A DNA stretch of 39,306 bases, from NCBI GenBank assembly GCA_012799255.1, contig JAAZLQ010000018.1, forward strand, positions 1-39,306. The letters are read 5' to 3'. Positions 32,849 to 39,306 of this stretch are shown here, piece after piece. A model generated the notes under the pieces. It was not told where the DNA came from. It made no database searches and saw only the letters and a list, made by a program, of their open reading frames with translations. Positions within the stretch are counted from its first letter, which is position 1; the number at the start of each line of letters is the position of its first letter. A program made the position numbers and the translations under genes. This stretch comes from Bacillota bacterium. Lineage in GTDB: Bacteria; Bacillota_G; Limnochordia; DTU010.

Positions 32849-32943
32849 CAACCTAGGGTGATGCTACTGGGATAGGCAAATCAGACAATCTGCGTGTGAA
32901 GTAAGGTGGGGCGGTGGGCTTATGCTTCGTCCTGCTTTTTTTT
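32849..32943 (+). ncRNA. Structured leader with internal terminator (candidate riboswitch or attenuator)
   Basis: From the predicted start, TTGCC pairs with GGCAA (or CCTA with TAGG) to enclose a 20-base loop region. A 12-bp stem with several G-U pairs, 32903-32914 with 32927-32938, leads straight into eight T at 32936-32943, a strong terminator. Transcription that escapes it reaches the aminomutase. This is the layout of a transcriptional riboswitch or attenuator, or of a small RNA of about 95 nt. I do not recognise a known aptamer. An alternative antiterminator pairing was not worked out. Confidence 0.55.
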
Positions 32944-32990
32944 GTACGCTTTTCTAGGTTGTGTCTAGCCCAAACAATCAACAATTGGTA

Positions 32991-33017
32991 TGTCAATGGT
33001 TCTAAAGACCATTGACA
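32991..33017 (+). promoter_or_regulatory. Hairpin just upstream of the aminomutase ribosome site
   Basis: TGTCAATGGT (32991-33000) and ACCATTGACA (33008-33017) form a perfect 10-bp stem with a 7-base loop. It ends 6 bases before AAAGGAGA and is not followed by T, so it is not a terminator. It could be an operator (dyad) or shape ribosome access. Confidence 0.6.
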
Positions 33018-33034
33018 AATTGAAAGGAGATGCT

Positions 33035-34300
33035 ATGAGCAAAAAACAGATAGCTTTAAAACGTGCAGATGAACTAAGGAACAGAATTGAAGAGTATCTG
33101 GCTGTGAAAGATTCTATCCCTCGAGGTTTAGCTCCTAAGCAGCGGGAACAATACGAGAAGCAAAAGCAAAAAATCCTTACGCTTCTAGGTGCCACCGAGA
33201 AAGACTGGAACGATTATAAGTGGCAACTCAAGAATAGAATTTCCGATTTGGATACGCTACTTCAAATCATTTCTTTGGACGCCGATGAGATCAGAGCAAT
33301 CAAAGAGGTGGAGGAGAAGTTTCGTTGGAGCGTTTCCCCATACTACTTAGCCCTTATAGATGATACTAATAAATATGATCCCATTAAACTGCAGTCCATA
33401 CCCACGGGGGCTGAGTTAATGGCCGGGGGAAAAGCGGATCCCATGGGAGAGGAGTATACCAATCCAGCAGGGGCGATCACTAGAAGATACCCTGACAGGG
33501 TGATTATAAATGTAACGAACCAATGCGCAATGTACTGTAGACATTGCCAGAGGCGAAGAAATATAGGTTCAAGTGACCACCATACTACACGTAATAAGCT
33601 AGAAGAATCTATTGCTTACATCAAAGCAAACCCCGAGATTCGAGATGTTTTAGTCACCGGTGGAGATGCCTTGATCCTCTCTGACAAAACCCTAGACTGG
33701 TTATTAGGGGAGCTACATGCCGTTCCACACGTTGATTATATTCGCTTGGGTACTAGAGCCCTAGTTACTTTGCCTCAAAGGATAACTGATAGTCTGGTGG
33801 ATATTCTAAAGAAATACCCACCGTTGTATATAAATACCCAATTCAATCACCCTAAGGAAATTACTGACGAAGCCAAGTTGGCTTGTGACAAGTTGGTTAA
33901 TGCAGGTATTCCCCTAGGTAACCAAGCGGTGTTATTAAACGGAATCAACAATGATAAGTATGTAATGCGGCTAATGAATCAAGAATTGTTGAAATTGAGA
34001 GTTCGCCCGTATTATATCTTCCATGCTAAAGATGTAGTAGGAACCAAACACTTTAATACATCCATTGATGATGGAATTGAGATCATGGAATATCTCAGGG
34101 GCTATACAAGCGGAATGGCCATACCAACCTACATCATCAATGCTCCCAACGGTCATGGGAAAACTCCTTTGGCTCCTCAATATCTAATCTCCAGGGGCAA
34201 AAACACAATTAAAGTGCGAACCTGGGAGGGTAAGGTGTTTGACTATCCTAACACACCTACCCGTGATCTCCGTTGTATCTTAGAGGAAAAGGCCCAATAA
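33035..34300 (+). CDS. eam: Glutamate 2,3-aminomutase (radical SAM, KamA family)
   Basis: A 421-aa radical SAM/PLP enzyme that moves the amino group of L-glutamate to make beta-glutamate, a compatible solute. The [4Fe-4S] motif is C164-X3-C168-X2-C171 (CAMYCRHC) and the PLP lysine is K376 (NGHGKTP). In lysine 2,3-aminomutase two Asp residues bind the substrate side-chain amine; here these positions are K332 (FHAKDVVG) and N369 (IINAPNG), the pair that marks glutamate 2,3-aminomutase in Clostridioides difficile, at the same numbers as I recall them. This also supports the ATG at 33035, which has AAAGGAGA 4 bases upstream. It is transcribed alone, between a regulated leader and a terminator. 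Confidence 0.93.
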   Translation: MSKKQIALKRADELRNRIEEYLAVKDSIPRGLAPKQREQYEKQKQKILTLLGATEKDWNDYKWQLKNRISDLDTLLQIISLDADEIRAIKEVEEKFRWSVSPYYLALIDDTNKYDPIKLQSIPTGAELMAGGKADPMGEEYTNPAGAITRRYPDRVIINVTNQCAMYCRHCQRRRNIGSSDHHTTRNKLEESIAYIKANPEIRDVLVTGGDALILSDKTLDWLLGELHAVPHVDYIRLGTRALVTLPQRITDSLVDILKKYPPLYINTQFNHPKEITDEAKLACDKLVNAGIPLGNQAVLLNGINNDKYVMRLMNQELLKLRVRPYYIFHAKDVVGTKHFNTSIDDGIEIMEYLRGYTSGMAIPTYIINAPNGHGKTPLAPQYLISRGKNTIKVRTWEGKVFDYPNTPTRDLRCILEEKAQ

Positions 34301-34310
34301 TAGTTGCTAG

Positions 34311-34338
34311 AGCCCGGTAATTGCCGGGCTATTTTTTT
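34311..34338 (+). terminator. Intrinsic terminator after the aminomutase gene
   Basis: A perfect 7-bp stem, AGCCCGG 34311-34317 with CCGGGCT 34324-34330, is followed by A and seven T. Confidence 0.92.
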
Positions 34339-34380
34339 GCCAGGATTAGCAAGTTGTAAAGTTGGTTTTAGGAGGATTTT

Positions 34381-34410
34381 TTGTAAGGGAAAAGAATTTT
34401 TTAGTACAAT
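34381..34410 (+). promoter_or_regulatory. Promoter of the second ribose-type ABC operon
   Basis: TTGTAA (34381-34386) and TACAAT (34405-34410) are spaced 18 bases and lie 27 bases before the start codon. I see no clear operator nearby. Confidence 0.55.
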
Positions 34411-34436
34411 GTCAATTTATGTAAGGGGGAAATTAG

Positions 34437-35378
34437 ATGAAGAGAGTCATGTTGTTGGTCTTGTCATTGGCTTTAGTCTTATCTTTAGTTGGTCCCACCG
34501 CTGTACTGGCTCAAACAGAGCAGTACAAAATTGGCGTTTTGGCTCCTGCGGTAACCCACGGTTGGGTTGCAGCGGTTGCCTATCATGCCGAAGCAAGGCT
34601 AAAAGAATTAGGCGATGCAGTCACTTATAGAATTCAAACCAGTTCTAATGCTGAAGAGATGACCGCACAGCTTGACGACTTAATGACCTGGGGTGCACAA
34701 GCAATTGTGGCTTTCCCACAGTGGGAAGGTATGGAAGTGCCCATGGAGAGAGCTTTGGATGCAGGCATTATCGTAGTGAATTTTGACATTGTGATTGACC
34801 TTGATGGTGTTTATCGTGTTTCTGGCGATAACGAAGATATGGGCATCCAAGGCGCCCATTACATTGTTGAAAAAGTCGGTCCAGAGGCAACTGTTGTTAT
34901 GCTAGAAGTACCAACATCAGGTTCTGTATCAGCCCTAAGAAAGAAAGGCTTCTTGGATACTGTGGCTCAGATTGCACCAAACCTGAACATCCTCACTTAT
35001 GCAACTCAGTTTACCCGGGAAGATGGACTCAAGGACTTTGCAGATATCCTCACAAGAAACCCGAAAATTGATGCAGTGTATTCCATGGATGACGAGACTT
35101 CCCTAGGCGTACTGCAAGCAATTAGGGAAGCCGGTCGTTCGGATATCAAAGTGATTACCGGTGGTGGGGGAATGCAAGAGTATTTTCAGCTGATGCCGGA
35201 AAACGAAGATATTTGGATTCAATCTGCATTATACAGTCCAGCTATGGTGCGCGATGCTGTTGATGTAGCCTTACAAGTTCTGAGGGGAGAACCAGTCGAA
35301 AAGGTAAAAATCATTCCCACAACCATCGTGGACCGGGATAACTACAAAGACTTCCTCGATGCAAACTCACCTTATTAG
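34437..35378 (+). CDS. Periplasmic sugar-binding protein, ribose/CUT2 type
   Basis: A 313-aa binding protein of the Peripla_BP_4 type. The signal peptide is residues 1-25 ending VLA-QTEQYK, without a lipobox cysteine. The mature protein starts KIGVLAPAVTHGWVAAVAYHAE, and the second lobe contains DAVYSMDDETSLGVLQAIREAG, the family hinge and ligand segment. The ligand is unknown; relatives bind pentoses, inositol or autoinducer-2. The ribosome site is AAGGGGGA. It heads an operon with ATPase, permease and a Gfo/Idh/MocA dehydrogenase, and a hairpin follows it. Confidence 0.9.
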   Translation: MKRVMLLVLSLALVLSLVGPTAVLAQTEQYKIGVLAPAVTHGWVAAVAYHAEARLKELGDAVTYRIQTSSNAEEMTAQLDDLMTWGAQAIVAFPQWEGMEVPMERALDAGIIVVNFDIVIDLDGVYRVSGDNEDMGIQGAHYIVEKVGPEATVVMLEVPTSGSVSALRKKGFLDTVAQIAPNLNILTYATQFTREDGLKDFADILTRNPKIDAVYSMDDETSLGVLQAIREAGRSDIKVITGGGGMQEYFQLMPENEDIWIQSALYSPAMVRDAVDVALQVLRGEPVEKVKIIPTTIVDRDNYKDFLDANSPY

Positions 35379-35393
35379 AAACTAGACCTGCAG

Positions 35394-35417
35394 GAGGTGG
35401 CCTTTGAGCCACCTCTT
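35394..35417 (+). terminator. Attenuating hairpin between binding protein and ATPase genes
   Basis: A perfect 8-bp stem, GAGGTGGC 35394-35401 with GCCACCTC 35408-35415, has loop CTTTGA and only three T after it. The same loop sequence occurs in the hairpin at 5905-5934, also right after a binding protein gene. Confidence 0.6.
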
Positions 35418-35436
35418 TGTACATGGATGTGATTGA

Positions 35437-36945
35437 ATGATTGAGATGAAAAACATAACCAAGTCCTTTGGCACCAATCATGTGCTCAAGGATGTATCGA
35501 TTACTATCAATAATGGTGAAGTCTGTGCCCTCATTGGTGAAAACGGTGCAGGAAAATCCACGCTGATGAACATTCTAGGGGGAGTTCATCAGATGGACAG
35601 GGGGCAGATTCTCCTAGATGGAAAACCGGTTAGATTCTTAACACCCGCCCACTCACTAAACGCAGGCATAGCATTTATTCACCAAGAACTGAATCTGATC
35701 AATGATCTACCTATCTTTGAGAACATGTTTTTGGGCCGTGAAATTGAAGGCAAATGGGGACGCCTTGATTTAGAACGGATGATTAAGGAAACTGAGGAGA
35801 TCTTTCAGCGCATTAACATAGACCTAGATCCCACAATCATGGTGAGGGATTTAGATGCATCCTATAAACAGATCGTCGAGATTTGTAGGGCAGTCATGAT
35901 GGATGCTTCGGTGATTATCATGGATGAGCCTACAACCTCCCTTACTGAGCCTGAAATCAAACGCGTTTTCCAGATGATGAGGACGTTGCGTGATCAAGGT
36001 GTGGGGATCATCTTCATTTCCCACAAACTTGGTGAAGTAATGGAGATATGCGAGCGTTACCTGGTTCTCCGGGATGGTGAATTGGTGGCAGAAGGTCAGG
36101 TTAAAGATGTGACTACCGATGATCTGGCCCGGTTCATGGTTGGTTATGACCTTAGTATCGTCAACTTGGCACGTCGCGAAGAGCTGGGAGAAGAAGTCTT
36201 ACGTTTAGAGCACTTATCCAACAATCGCGATTTCCGCGATATCAGCCTTAGTGTCAGGCATGGCGAAATCTTGGGCGTCACCGGTTTACTTGGTGATGGG
36301 CGTAGCGCCTTGTTTCAAGCAGTCTTTGGGGCAATCCCTATTGCTTCTGGAAAGCTATATTTAAATGGCCAAGAAGTGAACATAACTAGCACCGAGCAAG
36401 CTCTGCAGCTAGGTATTGGTTACCTACCTCGCAATCGCAAAGAAAATGCCATCATCAAGGATATGAACGTTTTAGAAAATGCTTCCATAGTTACCTGGCC
36501 CCTGTTTGCTAAACGCACTGTGATCGACTTTAACAGGCATAGGGAGGTGTTTAAACGTCAGAAAGAGGAGCTTCATATCACCCTGCAAAGGCTGACTGAC
36601 AGCATCAACACGCTTTCTGGTGGAAACCAGCAAAAAGTGGTTTTGGCCAAGTGGCTAGCAGCAAATCCCCAAGTTCTAATTTTGGATAACCCCACCCAGG
36701 GAGTTGATGTGGGGGCGAAGGAAGAAATCTACGAAATCATAGTGAATCTGGCAGAAAAAGGTATGGCCATCGTAGTTTTATCTAGTGAAGCCGGGGAGAT
36801 TATCCGCTTATGTCATCGGGCTTTGGTTATGTACCATGGTGAACTGCAAGGTGAGGTTTCGGCAAGTACCATGACCGAACACGACATAATGAAACTGGCG
36901 ACGGGAGGGACTCTAGATGCAGACAAACCTGATCAAGTCGTTTAA
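35437..36945 (+). CDS. Ribose-type ABC transporter ATPase (double NBD)
   Basis: A 502-aa fused CUT2 ATPase. In the first domain Walker A is GENGAGKST and Walker B VIIMDEPT, but the signature is degenerate (LDASYKQIVEIC instead of LSxGxxQ). In the second domain Walker A is degenerate (GLLGDGRSAL, Lys lost), the signature LSGGNQQKVVLAKWL is intact, and Walker B is VLILDNPTQG with Asn in place of the catalytic Glu. Paired across the dimer, this makes one full ATP site and one in which all three elements are altered. The ATG at 35437 has only a weak ribosome site. Its end overlaps the permease gene by 29 bases. Confidence 0.9.
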   Translation: MIEMKNITKSFGTNHVLKDVSITINNGEVCALIGENGAGKSTLMNILGGVHQMDRGQILLDGKPVRFLTPAHSLNAGIAFIHQELNLINDLPIFENMFLGREIEGKWGRLDLERMIKETEEIFQRINIDLDPTIMVRDLDASYKQIVEICRAVMMDASVIIMDEPTTSLTEPEIKRVFQMMRTLRDQGVGIIFISHKLGEVMEICERYLVLRDGELVAEGQVKDVTTDDLARFMVGYDLSIVNLARREELGEEVLRLEHLSNNRDFRDISLSVRHGEILGVTGLLGDGRSALFQAVFGAIPIASGKLYLNGQEVNITSTEQALQLGIGYLPRNRKENAIIKDMNVLENASIVTWPLFAKRTVIDFNRHREVFKRQKEELHITLQRLTDSINTLSGGNQQKVVLAKWLAANPQVLILDNPTQGVDVGAKEEIYEIIVNLAEKGMAIVVLSSEAGEIIRLCHRALVMYHGELQGEVSASTMTEHDIMKLATGGTLDADKPDQVV

Positions 36946-37939
36946 AGATAGACGGACCGCGGACTCCCAGTTCGGGATTGCAATGGTTTTGCTACTCCTA
37001 ATAGTGGTGCAAACCCTGGTGCTGGGGTTCGACTACAGTTCCTTTGGTCACTGGTTTAGTTCTTGGACACGGAACTGGATCAATATCTTGCGGAATAACG
37101 CGGGCATAGGCATTGTTTCTTTAGGTATGACCTTCGTAATTATTACAGGCGGAATAGACTTGGCAGTGGGGTCCACTTTGGTGGCTACTGGTGCAGTAAT
37201 CATGACTTTAATTGACACAGGACCAAACGGTATCTTGCGAAACTGGGGAATTACAGGCACTCCAGCCTATGTGTTGACCATTTTCGTGGCAATAGCTTTG
37301 GGTTATCTTTTGGGAACTGGTATTGGTTTGTTAATTACTAGAGGTAGGATTGCACCTTTCATAGCAACACTGGGAGCGATGAAGATTTTTAGAAGTGTTA
37401 CTCAGCATTTTATGCAAGGCTATAATCCTCGGGTTCCTAGGGAGTTTCTGCAGATTAGTAATCTGCAAGTGGGTGGTTTGATGTTTATGCCCATTGTCTA
37501 CTGGGCAATAGTTGCCCTGGTTTTACACTATGTATCTAAACGTACAACTTTCGGGAGGCAAGCGATAGCGGTAGGATCCAATGAACGGGCGGCCCAACTT
37601 TCAGGGGTCAATGTAAACAAGGTAAAAACTAGGGCTTATTCGTTGATGGGGGTATTAGTGGCACTGGCTTCTATAATTCAGGTAGCTCGTATCGGATCCA
37701 TGGACTACGCCAATGCAGGTAGCGGTATGGAAATGGACGCGATTGCAGCCGCGGTTGTTGGTGGAACTAGCATGGCTGGTGGTCGAGGTACAATCGTGGG
37801 AACCGTCTTTGGCATGCTGATTATTGCTGTCATGAACAATTTGCTTAACCTTTTTGGCGTACCACCTTTTCTCAGGGAAGCTTTTAAGGGATTAATTGTG
37901 GTCCTGGCAGTTCTTCTTCAGAGGAAACAACACGCATAA
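36917..37939 (+). CDS. Ribose-type ABC transporter permease
   Basis: A 340-aa CUT2 permease with about eight to ten helices. Family motifs are SLGMTFVIITGGIDLAVGST, APFIATLGAMKIFRS and EMDAIAAAVVGGTSMAGGRG. The start ATG at 36917 lies inside the ATPase gene behind GGGAGGG, so translation is coupled. The loop between the second and third motif region (GPNGILRNWGITGTPAYV) is longer than in RbsC of the other operon, consistent with a different substrate. The dehydrogenase gene follows after 18 bases. Confidence 0.91.
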   Translation: MQTNLIKSFKDRRTADSQFGIAMVLLLLIVVQTLVLGFDYSSFGHWFSSWTRNWINILRNNAGIGIVSLGMTFVIITGGIDLAVGSTLVATGAVIMTLIDTGPNGILRNWGITGTPAYVLTIFVAIALGYLLGTGIGLLITRGRIAPFIATLGAMKIFRSVTQHFMQGYNPRVPREFLQISNLQVGGLMFMPIVYWAIVALVLHYVSKRTTFGRQAIAVGSNERAAQLSGVNVNKVKTRAYSLMGVLVALASIIQVARIGSMDYANAGSGMEMDAIAAAVVGGTSMAGGRGTIVGTVFGMLIIAVMNNLLNLFGVPPFLREAFKGLIVVLAVLLQRKQHA

Positions 37940-37957
37940 AGAATGGAGGGTGTATAG

Positions 37958-38995
37958 ATGTTGAGAGTCGGAGTGATTGGCTGTGGAAAAATAGCGCAAG
38001 TTCGTCACATTCCCGAATATGCTGCAAATGAAAATGCCAAGCTTATAGCCTACTATGATCAGACGCAAAAACGGGCGGAAGAAGTTGCGAGGAAATATGG
38101 CGGGATAGTTTACCGTTCTTATCGAGAACTCTTAGCGAACAAAGACATTGATGTAGTAAGCGTCTGCGTGGCCAATCAACTACATGCTCAAGTAACTGTA
38201 GACGCACTCCATGCGGGTAAACATGTACTTTGTGAGAAACCTATGGCCACAACTATGGAAGATTGTTACGCCATGGTGTCAGCTGCAGAACAGACAGGCA
38301 AAAAGCTCATAATTGGGCATAATCAGCTCTTGACGGCCGCTCATAAAAGAGCAAAACAGCTTGTTGATGATGGCTTGCTTGGTGAGCTTCTCACCTTTCG
38401 AACCACCTTTGGTCATGGGGGACCTGAGAGTTGGAGTATTGATCCTGGACCAGGGACTTGGTTCTTTAATAAAGAAGCTGCTGGTTTGGGTGCCATGGCT
38501 GACTTAGGAGTGCATAAAACCTATCTGATCCAATATCTAACTGGTCAGCGAGTAGTGGAGGTGACCAGCAAATTTGCTACTCTCCATAAGAAAGATGCTG
38601 CCGGTCAGCCAATCCAGGTTGAAGATAATGCTTTAGTCATTTATACAATGGAGAATGGCATTATGGGGACGATGACAGCAAGTTGGACTTATTATGGGGC
38701 AGAAGATAACAGTACCGTTCTTTACGGCACGAAGGGGATTATGAGAATCTACGATGACCCTAAGTATTCGTTGGTAGTAAAGCTCAAAGATGGGGAAACT
38801 ATCTACTATGAGCTGGAGAGTATCCAAACCAATGAGAGGCAAACTAGTTCCGGGGTTATTGATGAGTTTGTAGGAAGTATTATGCAAAATAAAGACACGG
38901 AGCTTTCGGGCAAACGCGCCCTAGATTCCATGCGGGCTATCTTTGCGGCTGTGGAGTCGGCAGAGAAGCAAAGAACAATTCGTATTGGGGAATAG
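37958..38995 (+). CDS. Gfo/Idh/MocA family NAD(P)-dependent oxidoreductase
   Basis: A 345-aa sugar or inositol dehydrogenase-like enzyme. The N-terminal Rossmann fold begins VGVIGCGKIAQVRHI, the signature CEKPMA holds the conserved Lys of the EKP motif near residue 94, and DLGVHKTYLIQYLTG carries the Asp and His of the catalytic region. It probably oxidises the sugar or cyclitol imported by the preceding transporter, or a derivative, in the cytoplasm. GGAGGGTG precedes the ATG. It is the last gene of the operon, followed by a terminator. Confidence 0.9.
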   Translation: MLRVGVIGCGKIAQVRHIPEYAANENAKLIAYYDQTQKRAEEVARKYGGIVYRSYRELLANKDIDVVSVCVANQLHAQVTVDALHAGKHVLCEKPMATTMEDCYAMVSAAEQTGKKLIIGHNQLLTAAHKRAKQLVDDGLLGELLTFRTTFGHGGPESWSIDPGPGTWFFNKEAAGLGAMADLGVHKTYLIQYLTGQRVVEVTSKFATLHKKDAAGQPIQVEDNALVIYTMENGIMGTMTASWTYYGAEDNSTVLYGTKGIMRIYDDPKYSLVVKLKDGETIYYELESIQTNERQTSSGVIDEFVGSIMQNKDTELSGKRALDSMRAIFAAVESAEKQRTIRIGE

Positions 38996-39031
38996 CGTTT
39001 AAAGCAAGAAACTAAGGCAAAGGGTACAGGG

Positions 39032-39069
39032 CTGGTCATTTTACATTTCGGTGTAGCATGACCAGTTTT
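39032..39069 (+). terminator. Intrinsic terminator after the oxidoreductase gene
   Basis: CTGGTCAT (39032-39039) pairs with ATGACCAG (39058-39065), with an inner TACA/TGTA pairing, followed by four T. Confidence 0.82.
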
Positions 39070-39252
39070 GCTCTTTTGGATGAACAAATGTTCCTCGACC
39101 TTTCTTCTTTTATATGAATCTAGTGCGAAGAAATTTGGATGAAAATCAAATTATAATCGATGTTATTCAAGATGATGCCCTTTTGAGGCAAAAAACAAGC
39201 AAACTTTTCTAGTTTTGCTAACACAAATGCCCAGTTGGCAAATAAACAGTGA
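39070..39252. other. Non-coding right-end stretch with a 12-bp repeat
   Basis: No gene is visible. AAATGTTCCTCG occurs at 39086-39097 and again at 39258-39269, the second inside a large hairpin. A lone -10-like TATAAT lies at 39152-39157 without a good -35. The stretch is A/T-rich and may be the control region of a gene outside the window. Confidence 0.5.
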
Positions 39253-39290
39253 TGAAAAAATGTTCCTCGCGAGAACATTTTTTCATTTTT
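39253..39290 (+). terminator. A/T-flanked hairpin, possible bidirectional terminator
   Basis: A perfect 13-bp stem, 39253-39265 with 39273-39285, has loop CTCGCGA. The stem contains A6 on the left and T6 on the right, and TTTTT follows, so it could stop transcription on either strand. What it terminates is unclear, since another terminator already lies at 39032; a small RNA or a leftward gene beyond the window are options. Confidence 0.6.
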
Positions 39291-39306
39291 GGGCAGGAAA
39301 TTGGAA

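Noticed and set aside
34304..34630. Rightward 108-codon open frame overlapping the binding protein start
   Set aside because: It spans the terminator and promoter and overlaps the signal peptide of the binding protein in another frame; no ribosome site.
39253..39290. LexA/SOS box
   Set aside because: The dyad is GTTC-N7-GAAC, the reverse of the GAAC-N4-GTTC Firmicute LexA box, and is embedded in a terminator-like hairpin.
1..39306. CRISPR arrays, insertion sequences, tRNA or rRNA genes, prophage
   Set aside because: No regularly spaced repeats, transposase or integrase motifs, cloverleaf sequences or phage genes were seen on reading both strands.

Overview
The window looks like a chromosomal stretch of an anaerobic or fermentative member of the Bacillota (Firmicutes), probably a lineage with an outer membrane. 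Start sites carry strong GGAGG-type ribosome binding sites, with GTG and TTG starts common. Promoters look like the SigA type, and intrinsic terminators end in T-runs. Regulators are typical of the phylum: RpiR, DeoR, LacI and a selenium-type LysR. All four extracellular solute-binding proteins have signal peptides without a lipobox cysteine, which is unusual for single-membrane Firmicutes and fits a periplasm. A Limnochordia or Hydrogenispora-like relative is my guess; nothing here proves it. No tRNA, rRNA, CRISPR array, insertion sequence or prophage gene was seen.

Left end (1-4440): a 5'-truncated uridine-kinase-like gene faces a minus-strand pair, nitroreductase and 1-phosphofructokinase-family kinase. 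A textbook promoter then drives a structured RNA of about 290 nt with no reading frame and its own terminator. Two tandem metallo-beta-lactamase-fold paralogues follow, one cytoplasmic and one with a signal peptide.

4500-15815: a carbohydrate region. It holds a CUT1 transporter without an ATPase (binding protein and two permeases), an RpiR regulator, a divergent NanE-type epimerase, a HAD phosphatase and a TIM-barrel sugar isomerase. A second unit encodes a three-part GMC dehydrogenase (four-helix membrane protein, subunit 3, catalytic flavoprotein with a C-X5-C-X3-C iron-sulfur motif) followed by OppD/OppF ATPases without permeases. Together they suggest import, epimerisation or isomerisation, and flavin oxidation of an unusual amino sugar or glycoside.

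15817-22735: a divergent DeoR regulator, an sn-glycerol-1-phosphate dehydrogenase, and a ferric/hexose-phosphate-type ABC transporter behind a cre-like operator. An uptake route for an organophosphate such as glycerol-1-phosphate is a testable reading. A small unknown protein with an internal duplication closes the region.

22800-28880: a ribose-type operon (LacI regulator with palindromic operator, RbsA, RbsC, RbsB, a ThuA/PF07090-like protein, RbsD) without a ribokinase.

28946-32720: a selenium-metabolism-type locus: LysR, convergent cysteine-desulfurase-like enzyme, divergent YedE transporter, TusA/YedF-like protein and DUF3343 protein. 32813-34300: glutamate 2,3-aminomutase, identified by Lys332 and Asn369, behind a leader with an internal terminator. 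34381-38995: a second ribose-type ABC operon with a Gfo/Idh/MocA dehydrogenase. The last 310 bases hold a terminator, a repeat and a large A/T-flanked hairpin but no gene.
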